Shown here in pieces: positions 15,826 through 24,515 of a stretch of DNA of 64,000 nt. Made by a program: the position numbers and the translations under genes. The stretch is from assembly GCA_016215025.1 (NCBI GenBank), contig JACRMI010000019.1:34278-98277 (forward strand), written 5' to 3'. Source of the DNA: Chloroflexota bacterium (lineage in GTDB: Bacteria; Chloroflexota; Anaerolineae; UBA4142). Every line of letters starts with the position of its first letter. The first letter of the stretch is position 1. The notes under the pieces are model-generated. The model searched no databases and was not told the DNA's origin. It was given only the letters and a program-made list of their open reading frames with translations.

Positions 15826-16659
15826 ATGATTGATTTCCTCGTCGTCGGTCATATCGTTCAAGATGTCGTGCCAAATGGATTTACCGTTGGCGGTACGGCA
15901 ACCTACATGTCCATTACGGCACGTAATCTGGGGCGCAAGCCGGGTATCGTAACCCGACTCGCGCCTGATTTTGTTTTACCGCAAGTTTTACACGATATTG
16001 AAGTGGCGCGGGTGGATTCGCCGCATACGACCACATTTCACAACGTCTATCACGAAGGTCATCGTCGCCAGTTTTTGCTCAATGTCGCCGACCCAATTCA
16101 GCCCGAAGATATTCCTGCCGCTTGGTCCACCGCGCCGATTGTTCACCTCGGTCCGCTCGCGCGCGAACTCGATGCGCGCTTTGCGAAATTATTTCCCCAA
16201 GCGCTCGTCGGCGTGACGCCGCAGGGATGGCTGCGTCAGTGGGACGATTCCAAACGCGTGCGGATGCGACCCTGGGAAGAAGCGCAAGCCATTTTGCCGT
16301 ACGTCGATGTTTTGATTTTGAGCGAAGAAGATTTGAACGGCGACACCGAACTCATGGACGAATATGTGACCAGCACGCGCATCGCCGTCATGACGCAGGG
16401 ACCCAAGGGTTGTGTCGTTTTCGTCGATGGGAAACCGCAACACGTGTCCGGTTTCCCCGCGCGTGAAGTCGATCCGACCGGCGCGGGCGATGTGTTCGCC
16501 GGGGCGTTCTTGATTCGATTGAGCGAAACCAACGATCCGATTCAAGCCGCGCGCTTTGCGAATGCGACGGCCTCTTTCTCCGTCGAAGCGCCGGGGGTGA
16601 CCGGCATCCCCACACGTGTACAAGTCGAAGAGCGTTTGGCACAACCCCTGACCTTTTGA
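15826..16659 (+). CDS. PfkB-family carbohydrate kinase
   Basis: A 277-aa kinase of the ribokinase/PfkB fold. It has an N-terminal GGTATYMSITARNLG sugar-lid region and the C-terminal signature DPTGAGDVFAGAF, with the anion hole and catalytic D222 (PTGAGD at 217-222). The substrate cannot be read from sequence; sugars, nucleosides or inositol-type polyols are all possible. It lies between khpB and parA. No Shine-Dalgarno is visible, and the upstream gap is a run of CACTTGTCACTCGTCACTTGTCAC direct repeats. Confidence 0.8.
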   Translation: MIDFLVVGHIVQDVVPNGFTVGGTATYMSITARNLGRKPGIVTRLAPDFVLPQVLHDIEVARVDSPHTTTFHNVYHEGHRRQFLLNVADPIQPEDIPAAWSTAPIVHLGPLARELDARFAKLFPQALVGVTPQGWLRQWDDSKRVRMRPWEEAQAILPYVDVLILSEEDLNGDTELMDEYVTSTRIAVMTQGPKGCVVFVDGKPQHVSGFPAREVDPTGAGDVFAGAFLIRLSETNDPIQAARFANATASFSVEAPGVTGIPTRVQVEERLAQPLTF

Positions 16660-16663
16660 CCTT

Positions 16664-16732
16664 GTCATGCTGAACGAAGCGAAGCATCTCATTTTGCGAA
16701 TAACGAGACCTTTCGCTTCGCTCAGGGTGACG
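16664..16732. repeat. Dispersed imperfect palindrome (TGTCATxCTGAxCGAAGCGAAG family), copy 1
   Basis: The left arm reads TGTCATGCTGAACGAAGCGA and the right arm is its approximate reverse complement (TTTCGCTTCGCTCAGGGTGACG). It lies between the kinase gene and parA. Other copies are annotated near 37.2, 43.8, 46.7, 49.7, 55.5 and 60.7 kb. Confidence 0.7.
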
Positions 16733-16746
16733 ATCTAAAATTATCC

Positions 16747-17535
16747 ATGACCACCATCTACACCTTCGCTAACCAAAAAGGCGGCGTCGGCAAAACGACG
16801 ACTGCCATCAACATCGCTGCCAATCTTGCCGCGCGCGAGAAAAAAGTTTTGCTGGTCGATATGGACCCGCAAGCAAATGCCACTTCGTCGCTCGGCATCG
16901 ACAAGACCGGCGCGCTCTACTCGATCTATCATGCGTTGGTCGAAGAACTCCCCATCGATCAAATCTTGATGCTGACCAAACGCCTGCACCTCGACATCGT
17001 TCCATCGTCACCGGCGCTCGCGGGCGCTGAAGTTGAATTGGTCGGCGCGGAACGACGCGAGTATTTGTTAGCGGATATTCTCGCGCCAGTCGCGCCACGC
17101 TACGATTACATTTTTATTGATTCGCCGCCGTCTCTGGGACTGCTCACCGTAAATGCGTTGGTCGCTGCCGATGCGGTCATCGTTCCGATTCAGTGCGAGT
17201 ATCTCGCGCTCGAAGGTCTATCGCAATTGCTCGAAACGATCAAGCTCGTGCAAAACAGTTTGAATCCGCGCCTACGTATTGCCGGCATGGCGATGACGAT
17301 GTACGATTCGCGCACACATCTTGCACTCCAAGTGGTCGAAGAAGTCGCCAAACATTTTCCCGATAAGATTTTTCGCACGATTATTCCACGCAGCGTTCGC
17401 ATCGCCGAAGCTCCCAGCTTTGGCGAGCCGCTCGTCTCCTTCGATCCAAAATCGCGCGGTGCGCAAGCGTACGAAGCGTTGACCACTGAATTAGTGGAAC
17501 GAGAAAACAAGTCACGTAGTCAAATAGTCGAGTAG
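16747..17535 (+). CDS. parA: Chromosome partitioning ATPase ParA/Soj
   Basis: A 262-aa ParA-type ATPase. The deviant Walker A KGGVGKTTT lies at residues 11-19 (signature K11 and K16), the switch I region is near VDMDPQANATSSLG, and the Walker B-like segment is YIFIDSPPSLG. ParA forms a nucleotide-dependent gradient on the nucleoid and, with ParB, segregates replicated origins. No DNA-binding N-terminal extension is present, as in chromosomal Soj. parB follows after 46 bases of AGTC/GACT repeats. Confidence 0.95.
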   Translation: MTTIYTFANQKGGVGKTTTAINIAANLAAREKKVLLVDMDPQANATSSLGIDKTGALYSIYHALVEELPIDQILMLTKRLHLDIVPSSPALAGAEVELVGAERREYLLADILAPVAPRYDYIFIDSPPSLGLLTVNALVAADAVIVPIQCEYLALEGLSQLLETIKLVQNSLNPRLRIAGMAMTMYDSRTHLALQVVEEVAKHFPDKIFRTIIPRSVRIAEAPSFGEPLVSFDPKSRGAQAYEALTTELVERENKSRSQIVE

Positions 17536-17581
17536 TCGCATTGTCTAGCTTGACTACAAGACTATATGACCAGGAGACTAG

Positions 17582-18490
17582 ATGACTCCAACTAAACATG
17601 GACTCGGTCGCGGGCTAGGCGCGCTCATTCCACCTAGCACTCCATCCGCCGTAACGTCCGGCGTGCGCGAAGTTCCCGTCGCCGCAATCTCGCCGAATCC
17701 GCGTCAGCCGCGTCATAAAATCGATCCCGATGCGGTGCAGGAACTTGCCAACTCGATCAAAGAGCATGGCTTGATTCAGCCGCTCATCGTCACGCCCGCG
17801 CCCGATTCGACGGAGCTTGCGCCGCGTTATCAACTTATCGCCGGCGAACGCCGTTGGACGGCGGCGAAGATCGCGGGCTTGGCGAATGTGTCCGTCATCG
17901 TGCGCGGTGCGACCGATCAAGAAATGCTCGAACTCGCGCTGGTCGAAAATATTCAGCGCGCCGATCTCAACGTGCTGGAAGAAGCGAGCGCGTACAAGCA
18001 GTTGATGGACGATTTCGGTTTGACCCAGGAACAAGTCGCGACCAAAGTTGGGAAGAACCGCACGACGATTACGAACGCGTTGCGCCTGCTCAAATTGCCG
18101 GAAGAAGTCCGCGCCGCGCTCGCCGAAGAAACGATTTCGGAGGGACATGCGCGCGCGATTCTGACCATCGCCAACGAAGACCAACAAAAGCAACTGTTGC
18201 GTGCGGTGATCGATGGCGGCATGTCGGTGCGGCAAACGGAAGAGACTGCACGGCGCTTGAACGATTTGCCCAAGCCCGCAGCCCCTGTATCGACCAAGCC
18301 GGTTGCACGTAGCGAACACAGACCGCAAGCGATGCCGGCGGGCACACGCGCGCTTGAGGACGAATTTCGCCAGGCGCTGGGAACCAAGGTTCAGGTGTTT
18401 CGTTCGCGCAAAGGCGGCAAAATCGTTCTGCACTTTTATTCCGAAGAAGAGTTGGAAGCGATTTACGAAAAGATCGTTCGGGGGCGATAA
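17582..18490 (+). CDS. parB: Chromosome partitioning protein ParB/Spo0J
   Basis: A 302-aa protein beginning with the ParA-stimulating KHGLGRGLGALIP tail. The CTPase/clamp domain contains GERRWTAA (88-95) and ENIQRADLN (122-130). A helix-turn-helix follows (about 147-171, LTQEQVATKVGKNRTTITN), with a C-terminal dimerisation domain. ParB binds parS and spreads as a CTP-dependent clamp. AGGAG precedes the ATG. I did not see a clear parS 16-mer in the window. Confidence 0.95.
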   Translation: MTPTKHGLGRGLGALIPPSTPSAVTSGVREVPVAAISPNPRQPRHKIDPDAVQELANSIKEHGLIQPLIVTPAPDSTELAPRYQLIAGERRWTAAKIAGLANVSVIVRGATDQEMLELALVENIQRADLNVLEEASAYKQLMDDFGLTQEQVATKVGKNRTTITNALRLLKLPEEVRAALAEETISEGHARAILTIANEDQQKQLLRAVIDGGMSVRQTEETARRLNDLPKPAAPVSTKPVARSEHRPQAMPAGTRALEDEFRQALGTKVQVFRSRKGGKIVLHFYSEEELEAIYEKIVRGR

Positions 18491-18508
18491 ACTAGACCCC
18501 CAATTTTT

Positions 18509-18577
18509 AACCGCGAATCTCGCGAATCACGCGAATAAAATGTGAAAGATTTGCGAAGATTCGCGAGATTCGCGGTT
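18509..18577. repeat. Palindromic GCGAATCxCGCGAAT hairpin after parB
   Basis: AACCGCGAATCTCGCGAATC is mirrored by GATTCGCGAGATTCGCGGTT at the other end, giving a ~20-bp stem. It probably ends or stabilises the parAB transcript. Related arms occur at 12770-12836 and 45565-45710. Confidence 0.6.
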
Positions 18578-18609
18578 TATTTCTGTTTTCTTGTCTGGCG
18601 GAGTAATCT

Positions 18610-19527
18610 ATGTCGAAACACTACCACTTTGTTCAAGCCGATGTTTTTACGGGGCAGGCGTTTGGGGGCAATCAATTGGCGGTCTTTACCGATGCGCGTG
18701 GATTGACCGCCGACGAAATGCAAACGCTAGCGCAAGAAATGAATTATTCGGAATCGACGTTTGTGTTGCCGCCCGAAATTCCAAACGCTGTCAAGCGCGT
18801 TCGTATTTTTACGCCGGGCAAAGAAATGCCGATGGCGGGTCATCCCACGGTCGGGACGGCGTTTGTGCTGGCGCAGCACGGCGACATTCCGCTTGTGGGT
18901 GAACGCACGGAAGCGACTTTGCAACTCGGCATTGGACCGGTCGACGTGGTGATCGAGCAGGCGAATGGGAAGCCCAGCTTCGTGTGGATGAAACATCGCG
19001 AGCCAGAGTTTGGAGCAACTTTCACTGATCGCGAAGCGGTCGCACAATCGCTCGGCATCGCGGCGTCTGAGGTATCGACCGAATTTCCGATGCAAAGCAT
19101 TTCGACGGGTGTGCGCTTTATGATGGTTCCGTTGGTCTCGCTGGCGATCGCCCATCGCTGCGCGCCGAATTCATCGGCGTTGCTTGAACTCTGCGAGCGA
19201 TTGAACATCGAAGGGTTGTATGTTTTTACGAAGGAGACGATGCTGCCTGGAATGCAGATTCACGCGCGCATGTTTGCCTCGCCTGAGCTAGGTCTGATCG
19301 AAGACCCGGCGACTGGCTCGGCGGCGGGACCTTTCGGCGGATATGTAGCGCGCTATGGCGTGTTGCCGCGCGCAGACAAGTTACGTTTCGTGATCGAGCA
19401 AGGCGTGGAGATGAAACGACCGAGCCAGATTAAAGTTAAAGTCGAAAGTTCAGGCGACAAAATTACGGGACTGGCAATCGGCGGACAAACCGTGATTGTC
19501 GGCGAGGGCGATATTTTCTGGGAGTGA
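18610..19527 (+). CDS. PhzF-family isomerase/epimerase-like protein
   Basis: A 305-aa protein with the two-fold pseudo-symmetric PhzF fold. It has an N-terminal VFTGQAFGGNQLAVF segment, the conserved catalytic-position Glu in MNYSESTFV (E48), an AGHPTVGTAF motif and a C-terminal DPATGSAAGPFGGY. The family includes phenazine-pathway PhzF, but most members are of unknown substrate. No other phenazine gene is nearby, so a generic label is right. GGAG precedes the ATG. Confidence 0.88.
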   Translation: MSKHYHFVQADVFTGQAFGGNQLAVFTDARGLTADEMQTLAQEMNYSESTFVLPPEIPNAVKRVRIFTPGKEMPMAGHPTVGTAFVLAQHGDIPLVGERTEATLQLGIGPVDVVIEQANGKPSFVWMKHREPEFGATFTDREAVAQSLGIAASEVSTEFPMQSISTGVRFMMVPLVSLAIAHRCAPNSSALLELCERLNIEGLYVFTKETMLPGMQIHARMFASPELGLIEDPATGSAAGPFGGYVARYGVLPRADKLRFVIEQGVEMKRPSQIKVKVESSGDKITGLAIGGQTVIVGEGDIFWE

Positions 19528-19540
19528 GAAATAAAAAGAA

Positions 19541-20527
19541 ATGAAGCACATATTTTTGTTCGCGTTGCTCGTACTCACATTCATTACGTTGGTCGCGTGC
19601 TCGGTCACATCTCCCGCACCGGTCTTAAAAACATCGATTCCAACTGCTGTCGTTGTCTCGCCGGTTCCAATAACGGCAGTTCCACCGGCGACTGTGCCAC
19701 CAACGGCTGTGCCGCCCACAGCAACTGTTCCGCCGACTGTGGTTCTGCCAACCGCTGCGCTTCCCACGCCGACTGCCTTGCCCGCAATAGCGTGTCAAGA
19801 TCAAGTGACGTTCAAGGGCGAAGAACTTCCGAAAGACTATGCTCAATTTGCTCCCCAAGCTCCTTTCGTCAAGCAATGGTCGATTTACAACACCGGTACC
19901 TGTACCTGGGATTCCAGCTACAACTGGGTATTCATCTCTGGCGACCAGATGACCGGAGCCAATTTGAATCTGGTCAACGCCATCAATGTGACCGATGGCA
20001 TCGTTCCACCCAGCGGCAAATTTGCCACGATGTCGATCAAGCTGACTGCGCCTAGCAAGCCAGGAACGTATGTCGGATACTGGGGTTTGCGTGACGGCAG
20101 AGGCAACCTTGTTCCGATGGTTGGCGGCACGAAAGAGCATACGGTTTATGTTTTGATCGTTGTGACCGGCGGCAATACCACGGTCGGAGGAATTACGAAC
20201 GCCGCAGTGAGGATCGTGCTCGAACAAGGTTCAGGTGTGCCATGCACGAACAAATCGACCTACTTTGTTTATTTCGACATGACGTCGAATGGACCGACGA
20301 GCGCGAAATACGAAATCAGCGCGACCGATGCGAGCGGACAGGTTGCCGATGGAGTGTTTGATACGTTCGCTTCTCCGTACGTCTCCGATGCATTGAAATT
20401 TTCGACGGCTGAAAAGAAAACAGTTGCTTTGCGACTGAGCGGTCCCTATGTTGATCCCGACACCCTCACGATCCGCGCGCGAGTGAATGGTGGTGACTGG
20501 CAACAAGCCCAGGTCGCTTGCAAATAA
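19541..20527 (+). CDS. Lipoprotein with NBR1-Ig-like domain
   Basis: A 328-aa protein. The signal peptide ends in lipobox LVAC (C20), followed by a proline/threonine/valine stalk of PPTAVPPTATVPPT type (about residues 30-85). An NBR1 central Ig-like domain follows (about 88-205: the FVKQWSIYNTGTCTWDSSY signature, VPPSGKFATMSIKLTAPSKPGTYVGYWGLRD). A second beta domain of about 110 residues closes the protein. The domain type is common on the surface of Chloroflexota and is thought to mediate binding. It starts 13 bases after the PhzF gene and may be co-transcribed with it. Confidence 0.8.
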   Translation: MKHIFLFALLVLTFITLVACSVTSPAPVLKTSIPTAVVVSPVPITAVPPATVPPTAVPPTATVPPTVVLPTAALPTPTALPAIACQDQVTFKGEELPKDYAQFAPQAPFVKQWSIYNTGTCTWDSSYNWVFISGDQMTGANLNLVNAINVTDGIVPPSGKFATMSIKLTAPSKPGTYVGYWGLRDGRGNLVPMVGGTKEHTVYVLIVVTGGNTTVGGITNAAVRIVLEQGSGVPCTNKSTYFVYFDMTSNGPTSAKYEISATDASGQVADGVFDTFASPYVSDALKFSTAEKKTVALRLSGPYVDPDTLTIRARVNGGDWQQAQVACK

Positions 20528-20582
20528 GTCGAAGTTGAATTTTTGCTGATTTTGTTTTCTCGTGATATATTCCAATAGGAAA

Positions 20583-20672
20583 ACTTTGAACAGAGCAAAT
20601 TTGGCGCAAGCCAAAGACGCAAAGCCACGAGTCTTCGGTCAACGGTGACAAAGACAGTCGGGCTGCCAAAGT
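20583..20672 (+). ncRNA. Cyclic di-GMP-I (GEMM-I) riboswitch aptamer
   Basis: P1 arms ACTTTG (20583-20588) and CAAAGT (20667-20672) enclose a GCAAA start, a P2 hairpin TTTGGC-GCAA-GCCAAA with a GNRA tetraloop, the invariant GACGCAAAGCC junction, and a second hairpin ending GGGCTGCC. This order of elements is that of class-I c-di-GMP aptamers such as Vc2. It lies upstream of a secreted-protein gene, with a terminator at 20690-20721 as a likely expression platform. Confidence 0.88.
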
Positions 20673-20689
20673 GATGCGCAAGATGTTTT

Positions 20690-20721
20690 GCCTGCTTCGA
20701 GTGATCAGAGCAGGCATTTTT
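20690..20721 (+). terminator. Expression-platform terminator of the c-di-GMP riboswitch
   Basis: GCCTGCT (20690-20696) pairs with AGCAGGC (20709-20715), followed by ATTTTT. It starts 18 bases after the aptamer P1 helix, the right distance for ligand-controlled termination. Confidence 0.8.
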
Positions 20722-20793
20722 AATCCGCTTTCTCCGATCGTGATTTTCATCTGTTCAGGTTCTTCTTTTACACTCGGGAGGTGAGACATCTGA

Positions 20794-22323
20794 TTGATTA
20801 CACTGCAACGTTTTCATCGTCACGGTCAATCGAATTCAACAAATTCTTTCATGGAGCAAAGAGTGAAATCCTTGAACTTGGCACTGAACAAGTGGGCTGT
20901 TCTTCTCGGATTGACGATTGGACTAATCATCGGAATTCTGGGAATGATACCCACCGTAGCCACTCTGGCTGCGACTCAATCACCCCACAACATGATCGGT
21001 TCTGAAAATCAACATTATGTGATTACCCCAGGGACGGCACGACTGGATAGCATAAATCCCGCCAAGCCATTAGCTGGTTACATTGACTTGACAACGGCGA
21101 TCACACTGACCGGGTTATCCTCATCTGTTTCTCAGGTAGTGAGTATGAGCAATAACAAAGTTGCGTATTTGATGATGAGTACCAATCAAGTCCGCGTCAT
21201 GAATACAGATGGCACTCAGCTCTACCTGACCGACCTTACCGCCGCTCTAGGTTCACGCGCCACGAATCGAAGCTCACTATACCTGTATCCCATCGCCAAT
21301 GGGGAACTCATTATCACGGTTGAAGGCTCAAGTAGTGGATGCGACAACAATACGAACAACTTGTTTGCCTTTTTGCGGCTCAACGCCATCGGCTCTGTGG
21401 TCACTTCATTGACGAATATTAGTGGGGCGACGCACCCGTACAACTGTTATACGCGTATGGTCGAGTTGTCAAACGGTAATCTGGCGTTCGAGTACCAGAT
21501 CAATGGCGATGAATACGCCCTGCGAATTTTCCAGCCCAACGGCACGGCAGTCACGAGCGAGACATCGGTTCAAAAAACCGGCACCGGCAACGGGGATTGT
21601 GGTACGCCGTCTGGATCGACGTACACGAATGCAATAGCCGCGAATCATAATGGCGTTTTTCTGATTGCCTATTATTGTTATGAGACAACCTACCCTAACG
21701 GTACACTATGGGGGGTGTTATACAACAACAATGGTACACAGATCACGGTTGGTTCCGTGCAGCACTTTGCCATTGGAACCTATACCTATTCACCAAACCA
21801 ATCGGTCATGGGTTTGACTGACAATAACTTTATGGTCGCTTACACCAGCAATAACGGGACCAATTACAATTTTAAATTGGTTCAGCCGAATGGAACCATG
21901 TCAAACGCAGGGACGTATACCCCAGTGCCAGGAAATTATCCATCTTTCCTGGTTCTTGGAGATGGTGGTTTTGTAGCTTTGGATTCAAGGAAGGTGACCA
22001 ATACAGGATACGATTATTTTTATGCCACAGGTACAGTTTATTCCAATAGCGGTAGTGTAGCGCAGTCTTCTACCGATTTGGATTCGACCTACTTTGACCG
22101 CTGTTTGTCTGATGGATCGGATTGTGATAGTTGGAATGATGTTGGTTATGTCTGGGCAGGAACCGCGACTGGTTACGCCAAGGGGATTTCGTATCCCAAC
22201 GGGCGTACACGGAATCTCATTCTGCATAGTTTTGGTTCTCCGACCGCCGTCACGCTCTCGTCGTTTAAAGCGAACGCGCCGTTTGATTTGGGCGAATGGC
22301 TGAGAAGAATCCTGGGACGATAA
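20794..22323 (+). CDS. Secreted protein of unknown function, riboswitch-controlled
   Basis: The frame opens at TTG 20794, downstream of GGGAGGTGAG. Better-looking internal starts are ATG 20851 and GTG 20863 (GGAG seven bases before the GTG); the last gives MKSLNLALNKW and a clean signal peptide. The mature ~460 residues are rich in N, T, G, Y and S, with repeated strand-like units (NGTLWGVLYNNNGTQIT, DNNFMVAYTSNNGTNY, GDGGFVALDSRK) that suggest a beta-propeller-like adhesin or surface protein. The C-terminus ends FDLGEWLRRILGR. No family is recognised. Control by c-di-GMP is inferred from the leader and fits a biofilm or attachment role. Confidence 0.75.
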   Translation: MITLQRFHRHGQSNSTNSFMEQRVKSLNLALNKWAVLLGLTIGLIIGILGMIPTVATLAATQSPHNMIGSENQHYVITPGTARLDSINPAKPLAGYIDLTTAITLTGLSSSVSQVVSMSNNKVAYLMMSTNQVRVMNTDGTQLYLTDLTAALGSRATNRSSLYLYPIANGELIITVEGSSSGCDNNTNNLFAFLRLNAIGSVVTSLTNISGATHPYNCYTRMVELSNGNLAFEYQINGDEYALRIFQPNGTAVTSETSVQKTGTGNGDCGTPSGSTYTNAIAANHNGVFLIAYYCYETTYPNGTLWGVLYNNNGTQITVGSVQHFAIGTYTYSPNQSVMGLTDNNFMVAYTSNNGTNYNFKLVQPNGTMSNAGTYTPVPGNYPSFLVLGDGGFVALDSRKVTNTGYDYFYATGTVYSNSGSVAQSSTDLDSTYFDRCLSDGSDCDSWNDVGYVWAGTATGYAKGISYPNGRTRNLILHSFGSPTAVTLSSFKANAPFDLGEWLRRILGR

Positions 22324-22327
22324 AACC

Positions 22328-22360
22328 AAATCTGTCAGGTTTCTAAAACCTGACAGATTT
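22328..22360. terminator. Bidirectional terminator between the secreted protein and typA
   Basis: A perfect 15-bp stem (AAATCTGTCAGGTTT / AAACCTGACAGATTT) with a 3-base loop. It is followed by CTTCTTCTC on the plus strand and TTTGGTTTTA on the minus strand. Confidence 0.85.
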
Positions 22361-22367
22361 CTTCTTC

Positions 22368-24221
22368 TCACGCCTCTTCCATCTCGCGTTGAGCCGCTTT
22401 ATCTTTTGCGGATTTGGCTTTGTGGCGATCCTCGGTGCCGAGAATCTTTTTGCGAATCCGCAAACTCTTCGGCGTCACTTCCAACAGCTCGTCTTCAGAA
22501 ATGTACTCGATGGCTTCGTCGAGCGACATGATGCGCGGCGGCGTCAACTGAATCGTGAAATCGGAATTCGAGCTGCGGACATTCGTCAAGTGTTTTTTCT
22601 TGGCGACGTTCACTGCAATATCGCCTTCACGCGCTTGCTCGCCAATGACCATGCCTTCGTACACTTCAACGCCGGGTCCGATGAACAGAATGCCCCGTCC
22701 TTCGGCGAGGTCGAGCGCGTACGTCGTCGTCGTCCCCGCTTCAAACGCGACCAAGCTGCCATGCTCGCGCGTTTGAATTTCCCCCATCATCGGCAGATAG
22801 CCGTGAAAGAGCGAGTGCATGACGCCGGTGCCGCGCGTTGCCGTGAGGAATTTACTGCGAAAGCCGAGCAGTCCGCGCGTCGGCACGAGATAACGCAGAT
22901 GGACCGATCCATCGTCGGCGGTGTGCATTTCTTTCATGAGCGAACGACGTGAGCCGAGCATTTCCATCACCGTGCCGAGATGCTCGGACGCCACTTCGAT
23001 ATAAACCTCTTCGATGGGTTCCAGTTTTTCACCCTTGTCGCCTTGTTTGAAAATCACTTCGGGTTTCGAGACTTGAAACTCGTACCCTTCGCGCCGCATC
23101 GTTTCGATCAAGATGGCCAAGTGCAATTCGCCGCGTCCGGACACGATGAACGTATCGGGCGAGGCGGTCTCTTCGACACGCAGACTCACATTCGATTCGA
23201 GTTCCTTGAACAAGCGCTCGCGTAATTTCCGCGAGGTGCTCCACGTGCCTTCGCGTCCTGCGAACGGCGACGTATTTACGCCGAATGCCATGCGCACCGT
23301 CGGCGCTTCAACGCGAATGGGTGGCAGCGGTCGCGGATCGGTTACGTCGGCAACGGTTTCGCCGATGTAAACTTCGGGCAAGCCCGTGAGCGCAACGATT
23401 TCGCCCGCGGCGACTTCCGTCGCTGGAATGCGCTCCAAGCCTTGAAACACAAATAGTTCGGCGATTTTGCCTGGCGATTGCGTTCCGTCGTGCGCGATCC
23501 GCACAACATTTTGCGCAGGTCGCAGCGTGCCGGCAAACAAGCGACCAATCGCGATGCGACCTTTGTAATCGTCGTAACCCAGCGTGGTGACAAGCAACTG
23601 CATCGGCTGGTCGGGATAGATTTGCGGCGCGGGCAAATAATTCACAATCGTATCGAAGAGTGGTTGCAGGTCTACGCCGGTCTCACCAGGTGTGAGTGTT
23701 GCCGTGCCGCGAATCGCATCAGTATAGACCATCGGGAATTCGGCTTGCTCGTCGGTCGCACCGAGATCGATGAACAAATCGAACGTCGCATTCGCAACGT
23801 GATTGAGCCGCGCGTTCGGTCGATCCACTTTGTTGATGACGACAATCGCTTTGTGTCCCAGCTCCAACGCTTTGCGCAAAACGAAACGCGTTTGCGGCAT
23901 CGGTCCATCGACGGCATCGACGAGCAGCAGAACGCCATCGACCATGTTCAACACGCGCTCGACCTCGCCGCCAAAATCGGCGTGACCGGGCGTATCGACA
24001 ATATTGATTTTCGTGCCGCGATACGTGATGGCGGTATTCTTCGCCAGGATCGTAATGCCGCGCTCACGCTCTAGATCGTTGGAATCCATCACGCGTTCGG
24101 CGACGACTTGGTTATCGCGAAAGATATGCGATTGCTTGAGCATACCATCGACGAGCGTCGTCTTGCCGTGATCGACGTGAGCGATGATGGCGATGTTGCG
24201 TAAATCATTTCGAACAGTCAT
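22368..24221 (-). CDS. typA: Translational GTPase TypA/BipA
   Basis: 617 aa from the ATG at 24221 ([12 protein letters not shown]), which has GGAG six bases before it. The frame extends five codons to a GTG at 24236. Motifs: G1 AHVDHGKTT (14-22), G2-region RERGITI, G3 DTPGH, G4 NKVD, then domains II and III and the BipA-specific C-terminal domain ([16 protein letters not shown]). TypA is a ribosome-associated GTPase that aids 50S assembly and stress or low-temperature growth. Length is typical (about 605-615 aa). Confidence 0.96.
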   Translation of the reverse strand: MTVRNDLRNIAIIAHVDHGKTTLVDGMLKQSHIFRDNQVVAERVMDSNDLERERGITILAKNTAITYRGTKINIVDTPGHADFGGEVERVLNMVDGVLLLVDAVDGPMPQTRFVLRKALELGHKAIVVINKVDRPNARLNHVANATFDLFIDLGATDEQAEFPMVYTDAIRGTATLTPGETGVDLQPLFDTIVNYLPAPQIYPDQPMQLLVTTLGYDDYKGRIAIGRLFAGTLRPAQNVVRIAHDGTQSPGKIAELFVFQGLERIPATEVAAGEIVALTGLPEVYIGETVADVTDPRPLPPIRVEAPTVRMAFGVNTSPFAGREGTWSTSRKLRERLFKELESNVSLRVEETASPDTFIVSGRGELHLAILIETMRREGYEFQVSKPEVIFKQGDKGEKLEPIEEVYIEVASEHLGTVMEMLGSRRSLMKEMHTADDGSVHLRYLVPTRGLLGFRSKFLTATRGTGVMHSLFHGYLPMMGEIQTREHGSLVAFEAGTTTTYALDLAEGRGILFIGPGVEVYEGMVIGEQAREGDIAVNVAKKKHLTNVRSSNSDFTIQLTPPRIMSLDEAIEYISEDELLEVTPKSLRIRKKILGTEDRHKAKSAKDKAAQREMEEA

Positions 24222-24236
24222 AGTAACTCCAGTCAC

Positions 24237-24479
24237 AACAACGAATTGAGAAAGAAACGAATTTCAAACCATTCGTTACTTTACAAATTCGTTGTTGTTC
24301 GTGCGGCGAATAAAAACCTCGGCACCGGAAGGAGCCGAGGTGATACATTGCTCGGTCAGAACGAATTGCATTATATGCGGATTAGGGCGAATTAGCAAAC
24401 GCGCCAACGAATCACAACGAATAAACGAATCGCTCGACGGCGGGCGAATTCGTTTATTCATTCCTTATTCGTCGAGTAT
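24237..24479. other. Non-coding gap with hairpins
   Basis: No gene is seen. The stretch contains three inverted pairs: CAACAACGAATT/AATTCGTTGTTG (about 24236-24297), CCTCGGC/GCCGAGG (about 24318-24341) and GAATAAACGAAT/ATTCGTTTATTC (about 24418-24460). They could terminate or insulate the divergent transcripts. Confidence 0.5.
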
Positions 24480-24507
24480 TTGACCTGTTCAAATGTTCTG
24501 ATATAAT
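24480..24507 (+). promoter_or_regulatory. Promoter giving a nearly leaderless mRNA
   Basis: TTGACC (24480-24485), 16-bp spacer, TATAAT (24502-24507). The ATG of the next gene begins nine bases after the -10 box, so transcription should start within a few bases of the start codon. Confidence 0.75.
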
Positions 24508-24515
24508 ACCTTGCG

